A DNA stretch of 64,000 nucleotides, from contig CP036272.1 in the NCBI GenBank assembly GCA_007745635.1, positions 6,873,566 to 6,937,565 of the forward strand, read 5' to 3'. The DNA comes from Stieleria bergensis. Lineage in GTDB: Bacteria > Planctomycetota > Planctomycetia > Pirellulales > Pirellulaceae. The stretch's first letter is position 1. Every line of letters starts with the position of its first letter. Positions 37,378 to 47,107 of this stretch are shown here, one piece after another. Made by a program: the position numbers and the translations under genes. The notes under the pieces are model-generated. The model saw nothing but the letters and a program-made list of their open reading frames with translations. It was not told the DNA's origin and did no database searches.

Positions 37378-37890
37378 CTAGATTTTGGTGAAGTACCAAT
37401 CTGAAAGCTTGGAGAATGGCTTATCTGGTCGACCAAACGCTTTTGCAAACGAGAACTCAAGTTTGTAATTTTGCTGTGTGGCTCGAATGTCGATTCCAAA
37501 AGCCCAATTCTCGCTGGCAGTCAAGGCACTGGTATCGAACGTGTAAAACGTATTCCCCTTGCCCAATCGCTTGCGCAGCGTCTGTCTCAGCGATGACATG
37601 TTTCCCATGACGGCATTAGCAGTTCTAAAATGCTCTTGAAATTGGCCGATCACATACCAATCGCTATATTGGCCCACTGAGCCCGCATTCAAGAGTCGAA
37701 AATGCTCTTTGACTTCATCCGGGGAAGACCCCGGAGAGATGTGCGTCCCCCTTAAAAGACCGCCAGAGAATTTGGTGACCGAGATGCACTGGGCTAAACC
37801 GGGATAGGTGATTTGCCTTTGTGCCGCACCAAACACATATTCTGAAATTGAAATTGACTCAGTGATTCTGGGAATGGATGTCACACGCAT
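37378..37890 (-). CDS. Conserved-looking hypothetical protein
   Basis: 170 residues; no family recognised. The start at 37890 has GAGG six bases upstream; a GTG four codons earlier is possible. Composition is that of a soluble cytoplasmic protein: no signal peptide, no membrane segment. Notable stretches are QCISVTKFSGGLLRGTHISP near residue 33, DWYVIGQFQEHFRTANAV, TFYTFDTSALTASENWAFGI and the C-terminal KPFSKLSDWYF. It stands alone, convergent with the cysteine-rich gene, and the surrounding sequence is more AT-rich than average, so transfer is possible. Confidence 0.6.
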   Translation of the reverse strand: MRVTSIPRITESISISEYVFGAAQRQITYPGLAQCISVTKFSGGLLRGTHISPGSSPDEVKEHFRLLNAGSVGQYSDWYVIGQFQEHFRTANAVMGNMSSLRQTLRKRLGKGNTFYTFDTSALTASENWAFGIDIRATQQNYKLEFSFAKAFGRPDKPFSKLSDWYFTKI

Positions 37891-38316
37891 CGGGGGCCTC
37901 ACTTTCTCGCGTAGCGGTGTTTTTTACCTGATGATCACAGAGAAGCTTATTAGAGTCGATACCGCTAGACCAAATCGAGTTGGCTTAAGCAATTCCTACG
38001 TTAAGAGACAAAGCAGTCGAACTGATTTAGGTTCGTGACATCAAACGTTCTCGTCAGAAAGCTAAATCAGCGCCCGCCAAAAACAGACAAAGTTTCGGAC
38101 CGCGAGTAACAAACCGATTTGATCAGGAAAACCTGACTCAACTCAGTCTCAGAATCAGAGTGTCCGGCGAGGCACGCGAAGCGCTTGCTGACGCTAATTT
38201 GTTCGCTATCAATTGGGTGCGAACTCAGCTAAAATGAGTGGATGGATCATCACCAAAACCATCCCGCCTGTTCCCCTTCGACGCCATGCATCTCGACGAC
38301 CATTGATGGCCGGTCG
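37891..38316. other. Divergent intergenic region
   Basis: About 425 bases, AT-rich, between the 170-residue hypothetical gene and the DUF1592-type gene. It presumably holds both promoters; no RNA gene or convincing ORF is seen. Confidence 0.3.
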
Positions 38317-40779
38317 ATGCAACGACTGTGTTGGGCGGCATTCTTGTTGGTCGCGTTTCCGTTAGCTGCCAACGGCCAGGCAACAGACGAAGCACCTGCG
38401 AACAACCAACCGTCAAGCAAAGCAGGGCAGGGCGAAACTCCTGCGACTGATTTTCAAAACACCGCGAGTCAATTCCTGGGCAAGTTTTGCCTCGATTGCC
38501 ACGACTCGACCGATCCAGAGGGCGATGTCCGACTGGACAACTTGGACGTTGATCTCTCTGTCACCGAAACAGCCGACTCTTGGAACCGCATCTTCAATCA
38601 GGTTCAATTTGGTGAGATGCCGCCGGAAGATGAAACGCAACCATCGGCTGATCAACGAGCGACGTTTCTCAGGCAACTCGATCATGAACTGACTTTGCAT
38701 GGTCGCGGTTTTGAGCTGGACAAAAAGCTGCTGCTCCCACAGTTTGGCAACTATATCGACCACGGCAAACTATTCGATGGCAGCGTCACCGAAAAACCAT
38801 ACAGCCCAGCGCGTCTCTGGCGACAACGGCCAATCATCTATGACGCCATCTGGGGCAACGCTTACGGACGTGCTCCCTGGTATAGCGTCAAGATTGGTGG
38901 AACGGGAAATCATCTGATCGCCCGCGGGCCTCACAAAGGCAAGCTGATGGCAACGCGGTATTTCCAAGATCAAAAGTACGCCAATCCGTTCTTTGAATTT
39001 GTCCATCACGCTTCAGGCTTTACCGATTACGCGTCGATCGTTGCTGACCAGTCATCACTGGAAGCATTATTGGTAAACGCCGAAACGATGGCTCAGATCC
39101 TAACCGTAGGTCAAAAGGTTCGGATTGTCACTCAGGTAAAAAACAAAGGCAGTCGGACGGGAAACAACGAAGCGATGTTTGTCGGCGGCGTGACCACCAC
39201 GGCAAACGAGTACCGAGGACGGGTCCCAGTCATTTTCAACTACATCGTCAAATCCGCACAACCGGTGACGCGCGACGATTTTGACCAGGCTCTTGATGTG
39301 GCGTTCGCGTTGTTCCTCAGACGTTCGCCCAAGCAAGAGGAATACGAGCACTACTGGCGGAACGTCTTTCAAAAGAACGCCGAACTCGGCAACGAGATGG
39401 CTTTACAGGCTGTCTTGATCTATGTCACCTTAACACCCGAATTCGTTTATCGCATGGAGCTAGGTCTCGGCGAGACCGACGCTGACGGCCGCCGTTTCCT
39501 GTCACCTCAAGAGTTGGTTTACTCGCTGCATTATGCGTTGCACAACAAGCCGGCCTTTGGTGTGGATGAGATCGAAACCATCGATGTCTATACCAAACAG
39601 AGCGAAGCTCCGATCCAGCGCACCATGACCACTCCACGCCCCGCCTGGGCCGCTGGGCACAGTGCATTGGTCAAGGAGATGCTGGCCGGCAAGCTCAAGA
39701 CGCGAGACGATGTCGAACGCGTCGTGCGACAAATGCTTGACGCGCGGCAAAACGGCTGGGTCACCACTCACAACCGCACCTACCTTTCCACCACTAACCC
39801 TCGAATCCTGCAGTTCTTTCGTGAGTTCTTCGGTTACTACAAAGCCGATGAGGTCTTCAAAGACATTGACGAGTTCAAAAAACGTGATGGCTTTCAGCAG
39901 TTTGTTCAGGGCAGTGCATCCAAGTTGGCCTACGACACAGACAGCTTGATTCTGCACATACTTCAGGAAGACAAAGATGTTCTCAAACAGCTGCTAACAA
40001 CGAACAAAGTCGTCTCGGTGTATTGGAATGGCAAGAACGATGAACAGCAAGTTAAACGGGCCGGTGGCGCGGAAAAGTATCGACGCACCCATCCTGTGCA
40101 AAGCTACAACCTGGATCCGTACGAGCACGCCTACGATAAAGACAATCACAGTGATCCACAGATTCGCAAGAACGGACAGGTGTTCCGCGCTCCAGCGGAA
40201 CAACGCTGTGGGATTCTGACCCAACCCAGCTGGCTGATTGCGCATAGCGGCAACTTTGACAATGACCCTGTGCGGCGCGGGAAGTGGATTCGCGAAAAGC
40301 TGCTCGCAGGTGTGGTCATGGATCTACCGATCAATGTTGATGCTCAGATTCCTGACAACGAACATCAAACGCTGCGTGAGCGATTCCAAGTCGTGCACGA
40401 GAGTGCCTGCTGGCGTTGCCACAAGAAAATGAATCCACTCGGCATGCCATTCGAAGCATACAATCACGTCGGCAAATGGCGTGCGACCGAACAGGGCCAG
40501 CCCGTTGACGCGAGCGGCTCGATCACACTGAGCCACGACGACAGCTTACATCAAGACGTCCAAAATGTTCTCGAGCTGATGGAAGCTCTCGCTGAATCCG
40601 ACCTGGTTCGGCAAAGCTTTATCCGGCACGTTTTCCGATACTGGATGGGGCGCAATGAAATGCTCAGCGACTCCCAAACGCTGATGGCGATGGACAAAGC
40701 CTATGTGGAAAGCGGCGGCAGCTTTAAAGAGTTGCTGGTGGCATTGATGACTTCCGATTCCTTTCTCTACAGAAAATAG
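38317..40779 (+). CDS. DUF1592/DUF1588/DUF1585 planctomycete cytochrome-domain protein
   Basis: 820 residues. Signal peptide LCWAAFLLVAFPLAANGQ. A haem c motif is near the N-terminus (FCLDCHDSTDPEGDVRLDNL). The middle is DUF1592-like (FALFLRRSPKQEEYEHYWRN, TLTPEFVYRMELGLGE), then DUF1588 with RCGILTQPSWLIAHSGNFDN, RRGKWIREKLLAG and a second CxxCH in ACWRCHKKMNPLGMPFE, and DUF1585 at the end (QSFIRHVFRYWMGRNE, GSFKELLVALMTSDSFLYR). The start is set by the signal peptide; a 25-codon upstream extension is possible. Followed after 5 bases by the DUF1552 gene, its constant partner. Extracytoplasmic, substrate unknown. Confidence 0.88.
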   Translation: MQRLCWAAFLLVAFPLAANGQATDEAPANNQPSSKAGQGETPATDFQNTASQFLGKFCLDCHDSTDPEGDVRLDNLDVDLSVTETADSWNRIFNQVQFGEMPPEDETQPSADQRATFLRQLDHELTLHGRGFELDKKLLLPQFGNYIDHGKLFDGSVTEKPYSPARLWRQRPIIYDAIWGNAYGRAPWYSVKIGGTGNHLIARGPHKGKLMATRYFQDQKYANPFFEFVHHASGFTDYASIVADQSSLEALLVNAETMAQILTVGQKVRIVTQVKNKGSRTGNNEAMFVGGVTTTANEYRGRVPVIFNYIVKSAQPVTRDDFDQALDVAFALFLRRSPKQEEYEHYWRNVFQKNAELGNEMALQAVLIYVTLTPEFVYRMELGLGETDADGRRFLSPQELVYSLHYALHNKPAFGVDEIETIDVYTKQSEAPIQRTMTTPRPAWAAGHSALVKEMLAGKLKTRDDVERVVRQMLDARQNGWVTTHNRTYLSTTNPRILQFFREFFGYYKADEVFKDIDEFKKRDGFQQFVQGSASKLAYDTDSLILHILQEDKDVLKQLLTTNKVVSVYWNGKNDEQQVKRAGGAEKYRRTHPVQSYNLDPYEHAYDKDNHSDPQIRKNGQVFRAPAEQRCGILTQPSWLIAHSGNFDNDPVRRGKWIREKLLAGVVMDLPINVDAQIPDNEHQTLRERFQVVHESACWRCHKKMNPLGMPFEAYNHVGKWRATEQGQPVDASGSITLSHDDSLHQDVQNVLELMEALAESDLVRQSFIRHVFRYWMGRNEMLSDSQTLMAMDKAYVESGGSFKELLVALMTSDSFLYRK

Positions 40780-40784
40780 CCACG

Positions 40785-42137
40785 ATGAAGAACTCAAATC
40801 GTCGAAATCTCTTGAAGGGACTCAGCCTAGGAGCAGGAGCCGTGGCTCTGTCTCCGTTTGTCAGGCGGCTTGATGCTGCGGAGAATCAAGAACCACCCAA
40901 ACGCTTTGTGTTTGTGGTCAAGAGCAGTGGGCTGCAGGGAGAATACCTGAACCCAGAAGGCCTGGAGCATCGGGGTGATAAACTGGTCGACTCGACTCTG
41001 GCGGAACGCTCCCTTCCAGAAAGCCTGAAGCCGCTGGCCCCTTTTCAAGATCAACTAACGATCATTCAAGGCCTAAGCGGCAAGATGACGCGACTGGGAC
41101 ACAGCGCTCACTATGGTGCACTGGGCGGATACAAAGCTTCACCGCACACGCCGCCACTTGCAGCAACCATTGACGGCTACCTTTCGGAAACGTTTCCCTC
41201 GGTCTTCAACCATGTTGGTTTCAAGATGGGTGAAGGAAGCCAGGGAGTAACGTTCCCCGCCATCTCGGCAAAAGGCAAAGGCCAACAGCTTCCGTTTCAG
41301 CAAAACCCAGTTGCAGCCTTCGAGAACCTGTTCGGTAGCATCCTAGAAGGAGGTGATCTTAAAAAGAAGTACACGCGCACTGGCAATGTCCTAGATGCGA
41401 TGTCATCGGATATTCGCAAGCTTCAACAGAACCTGCCGAGCACCGAACAGGAAAAGCTAGGACACTACCTCAGCGGCTTTGAAGCCTTGCGCGATCGCCG
41501 CGTCAAACTGGTTTCCATGCAAAAGACACTCAAGGAGCATGCTCCGGAACTGGACGACAAATACACCTCTCGCTTTAAGACCCAGCATTTGGAAGCGCAC
41601 TTTGACATGGCGGCCTCGGCGCTTGTCACTGGCCTGACCAATGTCATCACGATTCACGCCGATGGACTGGATTCGGTCTACTCTGGAATTGGCATTGGCA
41701 ACAACGTCCACGCGATCGGTCATGGCGCTGGCTACGCGACGCTGTCGGCTCAAGATTGCCGAAATGCCATTCGTCAATTCCATGTGGAACTGATCTCCGG
41801 ACTGGCTGCCAAACTGAAGGCGATCCCCGAGGGCGATGGCACGATGCTGGACAATACACTGATTGTTTACACCAGTGATAACGCCGCCCAGCATCACTCG
41901 GTGGGAAATGACTGGCCGATGGTCGTCGTGGGCAACTTAGCAGGCCGACTGAAATCGCAAGGCAGATTCCTGGCTTATCCTCAGTACGGTCGGGCGGGAC
42001 ACAAGCACACGATTTGCAATTGGTTCACGACGCTCTGCCATCTTGCTGGCGTTCCACAGGACCTGTTTGGACAGCCTGACCTAGCGTTAGGCAAGCCGGA
42101 AAATCAATCGGGACCTTTGGCTGAGCTGCTGTCATGA
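40785..42137 (+). CDS. DUF1552 family exported protein
   Basis: 450 residues. Tat-type signal (NRRNLLKGLSLGAGAVALSP). DUF1552 blocks include RFVFVVKSSGLQGEYLNPEG, LTIIQGLSGKMTRLGHSAHY, HTPPLAATIDGYL, DNTLIVYTSDNAAQHH and GRAGHKHTICNWFTTLCHLA. The family is related to DUF1501 and always accompanies DUF1592-type cytochromes. Its stop overlaps the start of the leucine-rich-repeat gene (ATGA, 42134-42137). Confidence 0.9.
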   Translation: MKNSNRRNLLKGLSLGAGAVALSPFVRRLDAAENQEPPKRFVFVVKSSGLQGEYLNPEGLEHRGDKLVDSTLAERSLPESLKPLAPFQDQLTIIQGLSGKMTRLGHSAHYGALGGYKASPHTPPLAATIDGYLSETFPSVFNHVGFKMGEGSQGVTFPAISAKGKGQQLPFQQNPVAAFENLFGSILEGGDLKKKYTRTGNVLDAMSSDIRKLQQNLPSTEQEKLGHYLSGFEALRDRRVKLVSMQKTLKEHAPELDDKYTSRFKTQHLEAHFDMAASALVTGLTNVITIHADGLDSVYSGIGIGNNVHAIGHGAGYATLSAQDCRNAIRQFHVELISGLAAKLKAIPEGDGTMLDNTLIVYTSDNAAQHHSVGNDWPMVVVGNLAGRLKSQGRFLAYPQYGRAGHKHTICNWFTTLCHLAGVPQDLFGQPDLALGKPENQSGPLAELLS

Positions 42138-43651
42138 TCGTCAACTCACTTTGCCGGACAATCGCTCTCTTCTTGGTCGCTGGATTGGGTCTGACCGAAT
42201 GGGGCATCACAGGGGTTTCTGCGCAGCAATCTACGGACATTGCCAGCCAAACCTCAATGACCACCGCCAAAGCTCGAGCCATTCTTGCCGAGCGAGGCAA
42301 CGAGCTTTCGGACGACGACCTTGCTCGAATTTGCCAAGCGTCCGATCTGGTTCAGCTGGATTTGACGGACTGTCATCAGATCACCGATCAAGGGCTGCTG
42401 CACGTCGCTGAAGTGACGGCGCTGGAATCCTTAAGCCTGCAGAACTGTCATCGCATCAGCCTGAAGGGCATTCAAGCCATCTGTGGACTGCCAAAACTAA
42501 CCACTCTGAACCTCAGCAAGACTCGTTTACCTTTAACGGATGTCTATCGCGAACTAAAGCAACTGCCCGCCCTGACGCGACTGGAAGTAAGAGACATTCG
42601 CGGATTCAAAAGTGAAGGGCTGCAGGAGCTCACTGAGCTGACCTACTTGGATCTCTCCAATGCGAACGGTGGTATCACTGACAATGATCTCAAACCACTT
42701 GGATCATTAACCCAGCTGACCTCTCTGAATCTAAACGGGAGCCGCAATTGGGGCGCGAATAAGACATTAACAAATGCCGGTCTGAAACATCTTGAGTCGC
42801 TCACGGAGTTAGAGTTCCTGGGACTGTTTGGTCACTTTCAACTGACCGCTGAAGGCTACAACCCACTGTTTGCCAAGCTTGAAAAGCTGACGACATTGGA
42901 GATGGGATTCAACTGGCCGCTTAAAGGAACCGAGATCGCGCTTCCGCCAACGCTGGTTCATCTTGACATGATGGAGTCGTTCCAGATGACTGATGCGGGG
43001 GTCACCCAATTGAAAGAAACGCATCGCCTGAAGACGCTCAACCTATTTTACTGTTTGGAACTGACCAACAAGAGCCTGCAGCGTTTGCGTGACATGCCGA
43101 ATCTGGAATGGCTTCATCTCGGCTGCATCGCGGCACTGACGGATGAAGGCCTTGTCGAGCTGCAACATTGCCCGCGGCTGACTTATCTGAACCTTAGTGA
43201 CAATGATCATTTCACTGATGCTGGGCTCGCGAACTTAGCCGGACTTCACTTGCTGAAAGAATTGCATCTCTGGAGTCTTCCCAATCTTGAAGGCAGTGGG
43301 CTGGCAGTGCTTCAGGAGATGCCAGAGCTGAGAACGCTAAACCTTGCTGATTGCGATCATCTAACCGACACCGCGTTGAAGCATGCCGGCCAGCGAACCA
43401 ACCTAGAAGAACTCTACCTTGATCATTGCACGCAGATCACCGACACTGGGCTTGCGGAGCTATCTCGACTGTCCAAGCTGAGAGAACTTACCTTGACGGG
43501 CTGCCTAAGCTTGACCGACGCTTCACTGGACACGCTTAAGCAACTTGAATCGCTGGAATATCTGGTTCTGGATAGTTGTCCTGGGCTGACCGCCAGCCGG
43601 ATCGAGCAACTTAAGCTCGCGTTGCCCAACTGTGCAATCATCTTCGATTGA
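42134..43651 (+). CDS. Exported leucine-rich-repeat protein
   Basis: 505 residues. Signal peptide RTIALFLVAGLGLTEWGITGVSA. About 16 LRRs of the cysteine-containing (AMN1/F-box-like) type fill the rest: LVQLDLTDCHQITDQGLLHV, LTYLNLSDNDHFTDAGLANL, LEELYLDHCTQITDTGLAEL. LRRs bind proteins or other ligands. Translational coupling to the DUF1552 gene suggests it serves as the recognition or scaffold partner of that cytochrome module (inference). Confidence 0.85.
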   Translation: MIVNSLCRTIALFLVAGLGLTEWGITGVSAQQSTDIASQTSMTTAKARAILAERGNELSDDDLARICQASDLVQLDLTDCHQITDQGLLHVAEVTALESLSLQNCHRISLKGIQAICGLPKLTTLNLSKTRLPLTDVYRELKQLPALTRLEVRDIRGFKSEGLQELTELTYLDLSNANGGITDNDLKPLGSLTQLTSLNLNGSRNWGANKTLTNAGLKHLESLTELEFLGLFGHFQLTAEGYNPLFAKLEKLTTLEMGFNWPLKGTEIALPPTLVHLDMMESFQMTDAGVTQLKETHRLKTLNLFYCLELTNKSLQRLRDMPNLEWLHLGCIAALTDEGLVELQHCPRLTYLNLSDNDHFTDAGLANLAGLHLLKELHLWSLPNLEGSGLAVLQEMPELRTLNLADCDHLTDTALKHAGQRTNLEELYLDHCTQITDTGLAELSRLSKLRELTLTGCLSLTDASLDTLKQLESLEYLVLDSCPGLTASRIEQLKLALPNCAIIFD

Positions 43652-43727
43652 CTCTCGCGCTAGCTAGTTCGCAATCACGACGGGCCAGCGGAGCGATGAC
43701 CAAAAAACAAACCAGGGGTGATCCATC

Positions 43728-44429
43728 GTGCAGAGCCGGATTCTTGAGCCAGAATTAATGGACAACCCGAGTCTCGACCAGCGTGAACATTTTCACGCGC
43801 TCGATGGACTGCAACGGCTTAATCGCTGGACGAAGCTGATCGATTTGGTATGGCGTCCAATTGAGCAAATGGCCCGGGAAAATCCTGCCTCCTCCTTGCG
43901 GATTCTAGACATCGCTACCGGCAGCGCTGATGTGCCGATTCAACTGGCTCAAAGAGCTGAGCGACGGGGAATTAGGCTGGAAGTCGAAGCGAGCGACATC
44001 AGCCCGCAGGCTATACAATTTGCAGAGGACAACAGCCAGAAGAGTAAAGTCTCTATCAAGTTACATCATCTTGATGTGTTGTCTGAACCGATCCCTGACG
44101 GGTATGACATGATTATGTGCGCGACTTTCCTGCACCACTTAACCACCGAACAAGCCGAGATCGTACTTGCCAAAATGATCGAGGCTGCCACGCAGAAAAT
44201 CGTTGTCGTCGATTTGATTCGCAGCCGATTCAACTGGCTACAGGTCTGCATTGCGACGCGTTTGCTTTCTCGATCACCGGTGGTTCATTTTGATGGGCCA
44301 CAGTCGATTCGCGCTTCCTTCACGATCAGCGAAATCGAGTCGATTGCAGCCAACCTGCCACTCCAAACTTATCAACTAACAAACCACTGGCCCTGCCGAT
44401 TCATGCTGGTTGGAACCTGTCATGACTGA
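43728..44429 (+). CDS. Class I SAM-dependent methyltransferase
   Basis: 233 residues from a GTG start; AGGGG is 10 bases upstream. Motif I is LRILDIATGSADVPIQLAQR, then EASDISPQAIQFAEDNSQ and MCATFLHHLTTEQAEIVLAK, giving a typical Rossmann methyltransferase. It overlaps the FAD oxidoreductase and faces a type III polyketide synthase, so it likely methylates the polyketide product (resorcinol, pyrone or quinone). Confidence 0.85.
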   Translation: MQSRILEPELMDNPSLDQREHFHALDGLQRLNRWTKLIDLVWRPIEQMARENPASSLRILDIATGSADVPIQLAQRAERRGIRLEVEASDISPQAIQFAEDNSQKSKVSIKLHHLDVLSEPIPDGYDMIMCATFLHHLTTEQAEIVLAKMIEAATQKIVVVDLIRSRFNWLQVCIATRLLSRSPVVHFDGPQSIRASFTISEIESIAANLPLQTYQLTNHWPCRFMLVGTCHD

Positions 44430-45603
44430 TTCAGTTCTCCAGGCGACCCTCAACGTCACCGAGGCATCTCAGCGAGACTGGGATGTGCTTGTGATTGGTG
44501 CCGGTCCATCCGGAGCCATCGCGGCGAGGCAATGCGCTCAAGGCGGCGGCAAAGTCTTATTGGTCAATGATCAGAAACTGCCTCGCGACAAGGTCTGTGG
44601 TTGCTGTCTAAATGGCGCAGCCTTGGAGGCGTTGAATCGGATTGGGCTGAACAAATTGGTCTCTGATTGCCATGCTCCAATACTCGAGAATTTCGTTCTC
44701 GCCAGCGGTCAACAACAAGTCGCTCTACCGCTAGGTGCCGGAGTCTCGCTGTCACGACAGCGACTTGATTTGGAACTAACACAGGCAGCGATTGACGCCG
44801 GGGCGCAGTTTTTGGATGAAACGAGAGCCACCCTGCATGCGAGCGAAAAACAGCATTGCTCGGTCATGCTAAATCATTCGCAATCGGAATACGCCACCCG
44901 CGCCAGGATTACCATCATCGCCAGTGGATTGGGACGGCGTGTGTTCTCTAACCGACTCGCCGATGAACGCCGAACCAATCGAAACTCCAGGATCGGAGCT
45001 GGCGCGGTCCTTTCGGAGGTTCGTTCTGATTTCAAGCCGAAGACCATTTACATGGCTTGCCACCGAAGCGGCTATGTCGGTTGTGTGCGTCTAGAGGACG
45101 GGCGTCTTGACCTGGCAGCTGCACTGGATGCAAACGCTGTCAAGCAGGCCGGCGGCATCGGTCCATTGGCCAGCATCATCACCAACTCTGCGGGACTTCC
45201 TGCGTCTGATGCTGTGGCCGCAGCAAACTGGCGCGGCACTGCCAAACTCACCCAGTCCAGAGCGACGGTTTACGGGGATCGCCTTTTCGTTGTCGGTGAT
45301 GCAGCTGGATACGTTGAACCGTTTACCGGCGAAGGCATGGCTTGGGCAATCGCGTCGGGAATTGCTGTGGCACCACTTGCACTTCAATCACTCAAAGTAG
45401 GAACCACGGAGACCGGTCCAACTTGGGCGAAGTCCAGAACACGGCTGCTTGGGGGAAGAATGTGGAAGTGTCGTCTGATCAGTCAATTACTACGACGGCC
45501 AAAGCTCGTAAAAGCCGCTGCCTGGGGATTGACTCATGCGCCCGGTCTTTCGCGTCCCTTTATTAGGTCTCTGAACCGCCCCTTTCCAGAACTTCGCTCC
45601 TAG
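44422..45603 (+). CDS. FAD-dependent oxidoreductase (geranylgeranyl-reductase/hydroxylase-like)
   Basis: 393 residues. N-terminal FAD motif VLVIGAGPSGAIAARQCAQG, the conserved PRDKVCGCCLNGAALEAL characteristic of this reductase/hydroxylase family, and FVVGDAAGYVEPFTGEGMAW as the second FAD motif. The start overlaps the methyltransferase stop by 8 bases. In Streptomyces srs-type loci a type III PKS, a methyltransferase and a flavoprotein hydroxylase jointly make phenolic lipids or quinones; a similar role is inferred here. Confidence 0.85.
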   Translation: MTDSVLQATLNVTEASQRDWDVLVIGAGPSGAIAARQCAQGGGKVLLVNDQKLPRDKVCGCCLNGAALEALNRIGLNKLVSDCHAPILENFVLASGQQQVALPLGAGVSLSRQRLDLELTQAAIDAGAQFLDETRATLHASEKQHCSVMLNHSQSEYATRARITIIASGLGRRVFSNRLADERRTNRNSRIGAGAVLSEVRSDFKPKTIYMACHRSGYVGCVRLEDGRLDLAAALDANAVKQAGGIGPLASIITNSAGLPASDAVAAANWRGTAKLTQSRATVYGDRLFVVGDAAGYVEPFTGEGMAWAIASGIAVAPLALQSLKVGTTETGPTWAKSRTRLLGGRMWKCRLISQLLRRPKLVKAAAWGLTHAPGLSRPFIRSLNRPFPELRS

Positions 45604-45642
45604 CTCAGCGATGAAAGCGTTTAGCAAGGCTTCGCTGGAGTG

Positions 45643-46722
45643 CTAATCCAGCAGCGCTGCTTCGATCATCAACCCGGGACCAAAGGCTAACGCAAGACAT
45701 GGTTTCGGCCTCGACAATGCTGCCAAGCGTTGGAGGATAAACAAGACTGTTGGAGAAGACATATTTCCGTATTCGCGGAGCACATCCCGAGAAATCTCCA
45801 GTGCCTCCGCGGGCAGTTCCAGCGATCGTTCAACAGCTGTCAAAATGCGTGGACCACCGGGGTGAACGGCCCAAGACCCAATGTCGTTAAGTGCCAGGCC
45901 ATTGCTCTCAAGCCACCGGGCCAACCAGGGACGAAGGTGCTGCTTGATTGCATCGGGAACTAAACTAGAAAGCGACATCTCAAAACCGTGATTGCCTATC
46001 TGCCACGACATCATCTCGGTTGAATCAGGTGCAAGGTAAGAGCCGGTCGCCTTGATCACGTAAGGTAATTCTCCCGTGCCACTCGGCCGACCACTTACAA
46101 ACGCCGCAGATCCATCTGCGAATAATGCGTTACCCAACATCAGTTTTTCATCCCACTGCGTGCGATAATGCAAGCTGCAGAGTTCCGTTGCGCAGAGCAG
46201 GGTTTTACTTGATGGATCGGCGTTTCCAAGAGCAGCTGCGACACGCATCCCATTGATTGCCGCATGACAGCCCATAAAACCAATTTGCATCCGCTGGACA
46301 TCGCGACGTAAATTGAGTGCTTTGATTAACTGCACATCAAACCCGGGTGCATCAAAACCTGTACAAGAAACCGTGATGAGATGAGTGATAGCATCCGCTG
46401 AGACGTTAGCGCTTTCGAGCGCTTTGTGCGCAGCACCAATTGATAGCGGACCGACGTGCTCGGCATACAACGCCATCCTCTGCTGGGTGCTTAAACCCAT
46501 TGAAGTGCCGGGCTCTGAATCCTCTTCAACCCAATCGTAAGCTGCTTTGTAGGGAATGCAGGTGTAACGATTGCTCACCTGAGAGCGTTTGAGCATCGCC
46601 TTCAGCAAACGCTTTTTCCGTTCATCGCCACAGAGCAAATCAGCGGACATTGCCGCCGCCTCTTCTTGGCTCATCTGATTGACGGGCACCTCTGTGCCGA
46701 ATCCGAGAATACAAGGGTTCAA
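45643..46722 (-). CDS. Type III polyketide synthase (chalcone/stilbene synthase family)
   Basis: 359 residues, full length. The catalytic triad is present: Cys120 (TVSCTGFDAPGFDVQ), His287 (SWAVHPGGPRIL) and Asn320 (EYGNMSSPTVLFI). The loop QIGFMGCHAAINGMRVA and the C-terminal GPGLMIEAALLD (usual GFGPG) are family features. It condenses a starter CoA with malonyl-CoA units to give pyrones or (alkyl)resorcinols. It converges with the methyltransferase/oxidoreductase pair with a 39-base gap. Confidence 0.92.
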   Translation of the reverse strand: MNPCILGFGTEVPVNQMSQEEAAAMSADLLCGDERKKRLLKAMLKRSQVSNRYTCIPYKAAYDWVEEDSEPGTSMGLSTQQRMALYAEHVGPLSIGAAHKALESANVSADAITHLITVSCTGFDAPGFDVQLIKALNLRRDVQRMQIGFMGCHAAINGMRVAAALGNADPSSKTLLCATELCSLHYRTQWDEKLMLGNALFADGSAAFVSGRPSGTGELPYVIKATGSYLAPDSTEMMSWQIGNHGFEMSLSSLVPDAIKQHLRPWLARWLESNGLALNDIGSWAVHPGGPRILTAVERSLELPAEALEISRDVLREYGNMSSPTVLFILQRLAALSRPKPCLALAFGPGLMIEAALLD

Positions 46723-47107
46723 ATGAAATTCCTTATCGAAAGCCCGTTGCCTAACCGCTACCTTTCACTGCCAAAGTCTACCACCACTTCAAGTTTTGAC
46801 CTCCGGCCATCACAGGGTCCAAGTTAGCCCCAAATTTCCTGATAAATTCCAACTGATGGAAGAACCTATTGAAGAAAGACCAGGTCTCAGCGTCTAAAAC
46901 ACTAGATTCTCCGCAGCCCAGCCATCAATAGAATTCCAGGGCCAGTCCGGGTCTCCATCCGCGGTGCGCAAGCACATGGCGCGCGGCATGTCATTGGGAA
47001 GCGACCGGGTGATTGTTAAAACTTGAAAGATGGTCTCCCGGAAGGCAGAATCTTCCCTCCTAGAACGTTTCTATTTTCGTCAGCTGCAACCGACGGGGAG
47101 ACCATCC
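46723..47107. other. Intergenic region with a 5' inverted repeat before a transposase fragment
   Basis: No ORF is supported between the polyketide synthase start and the transposase fragment. GATGGTCTCCC at 47029-47039 is the inverted repeat of GGGAGACCATC at 47096-47106, directly before the ATG at 47108. This could be a hairpin or the end of an insertion sequence. Confidence 0.5.
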
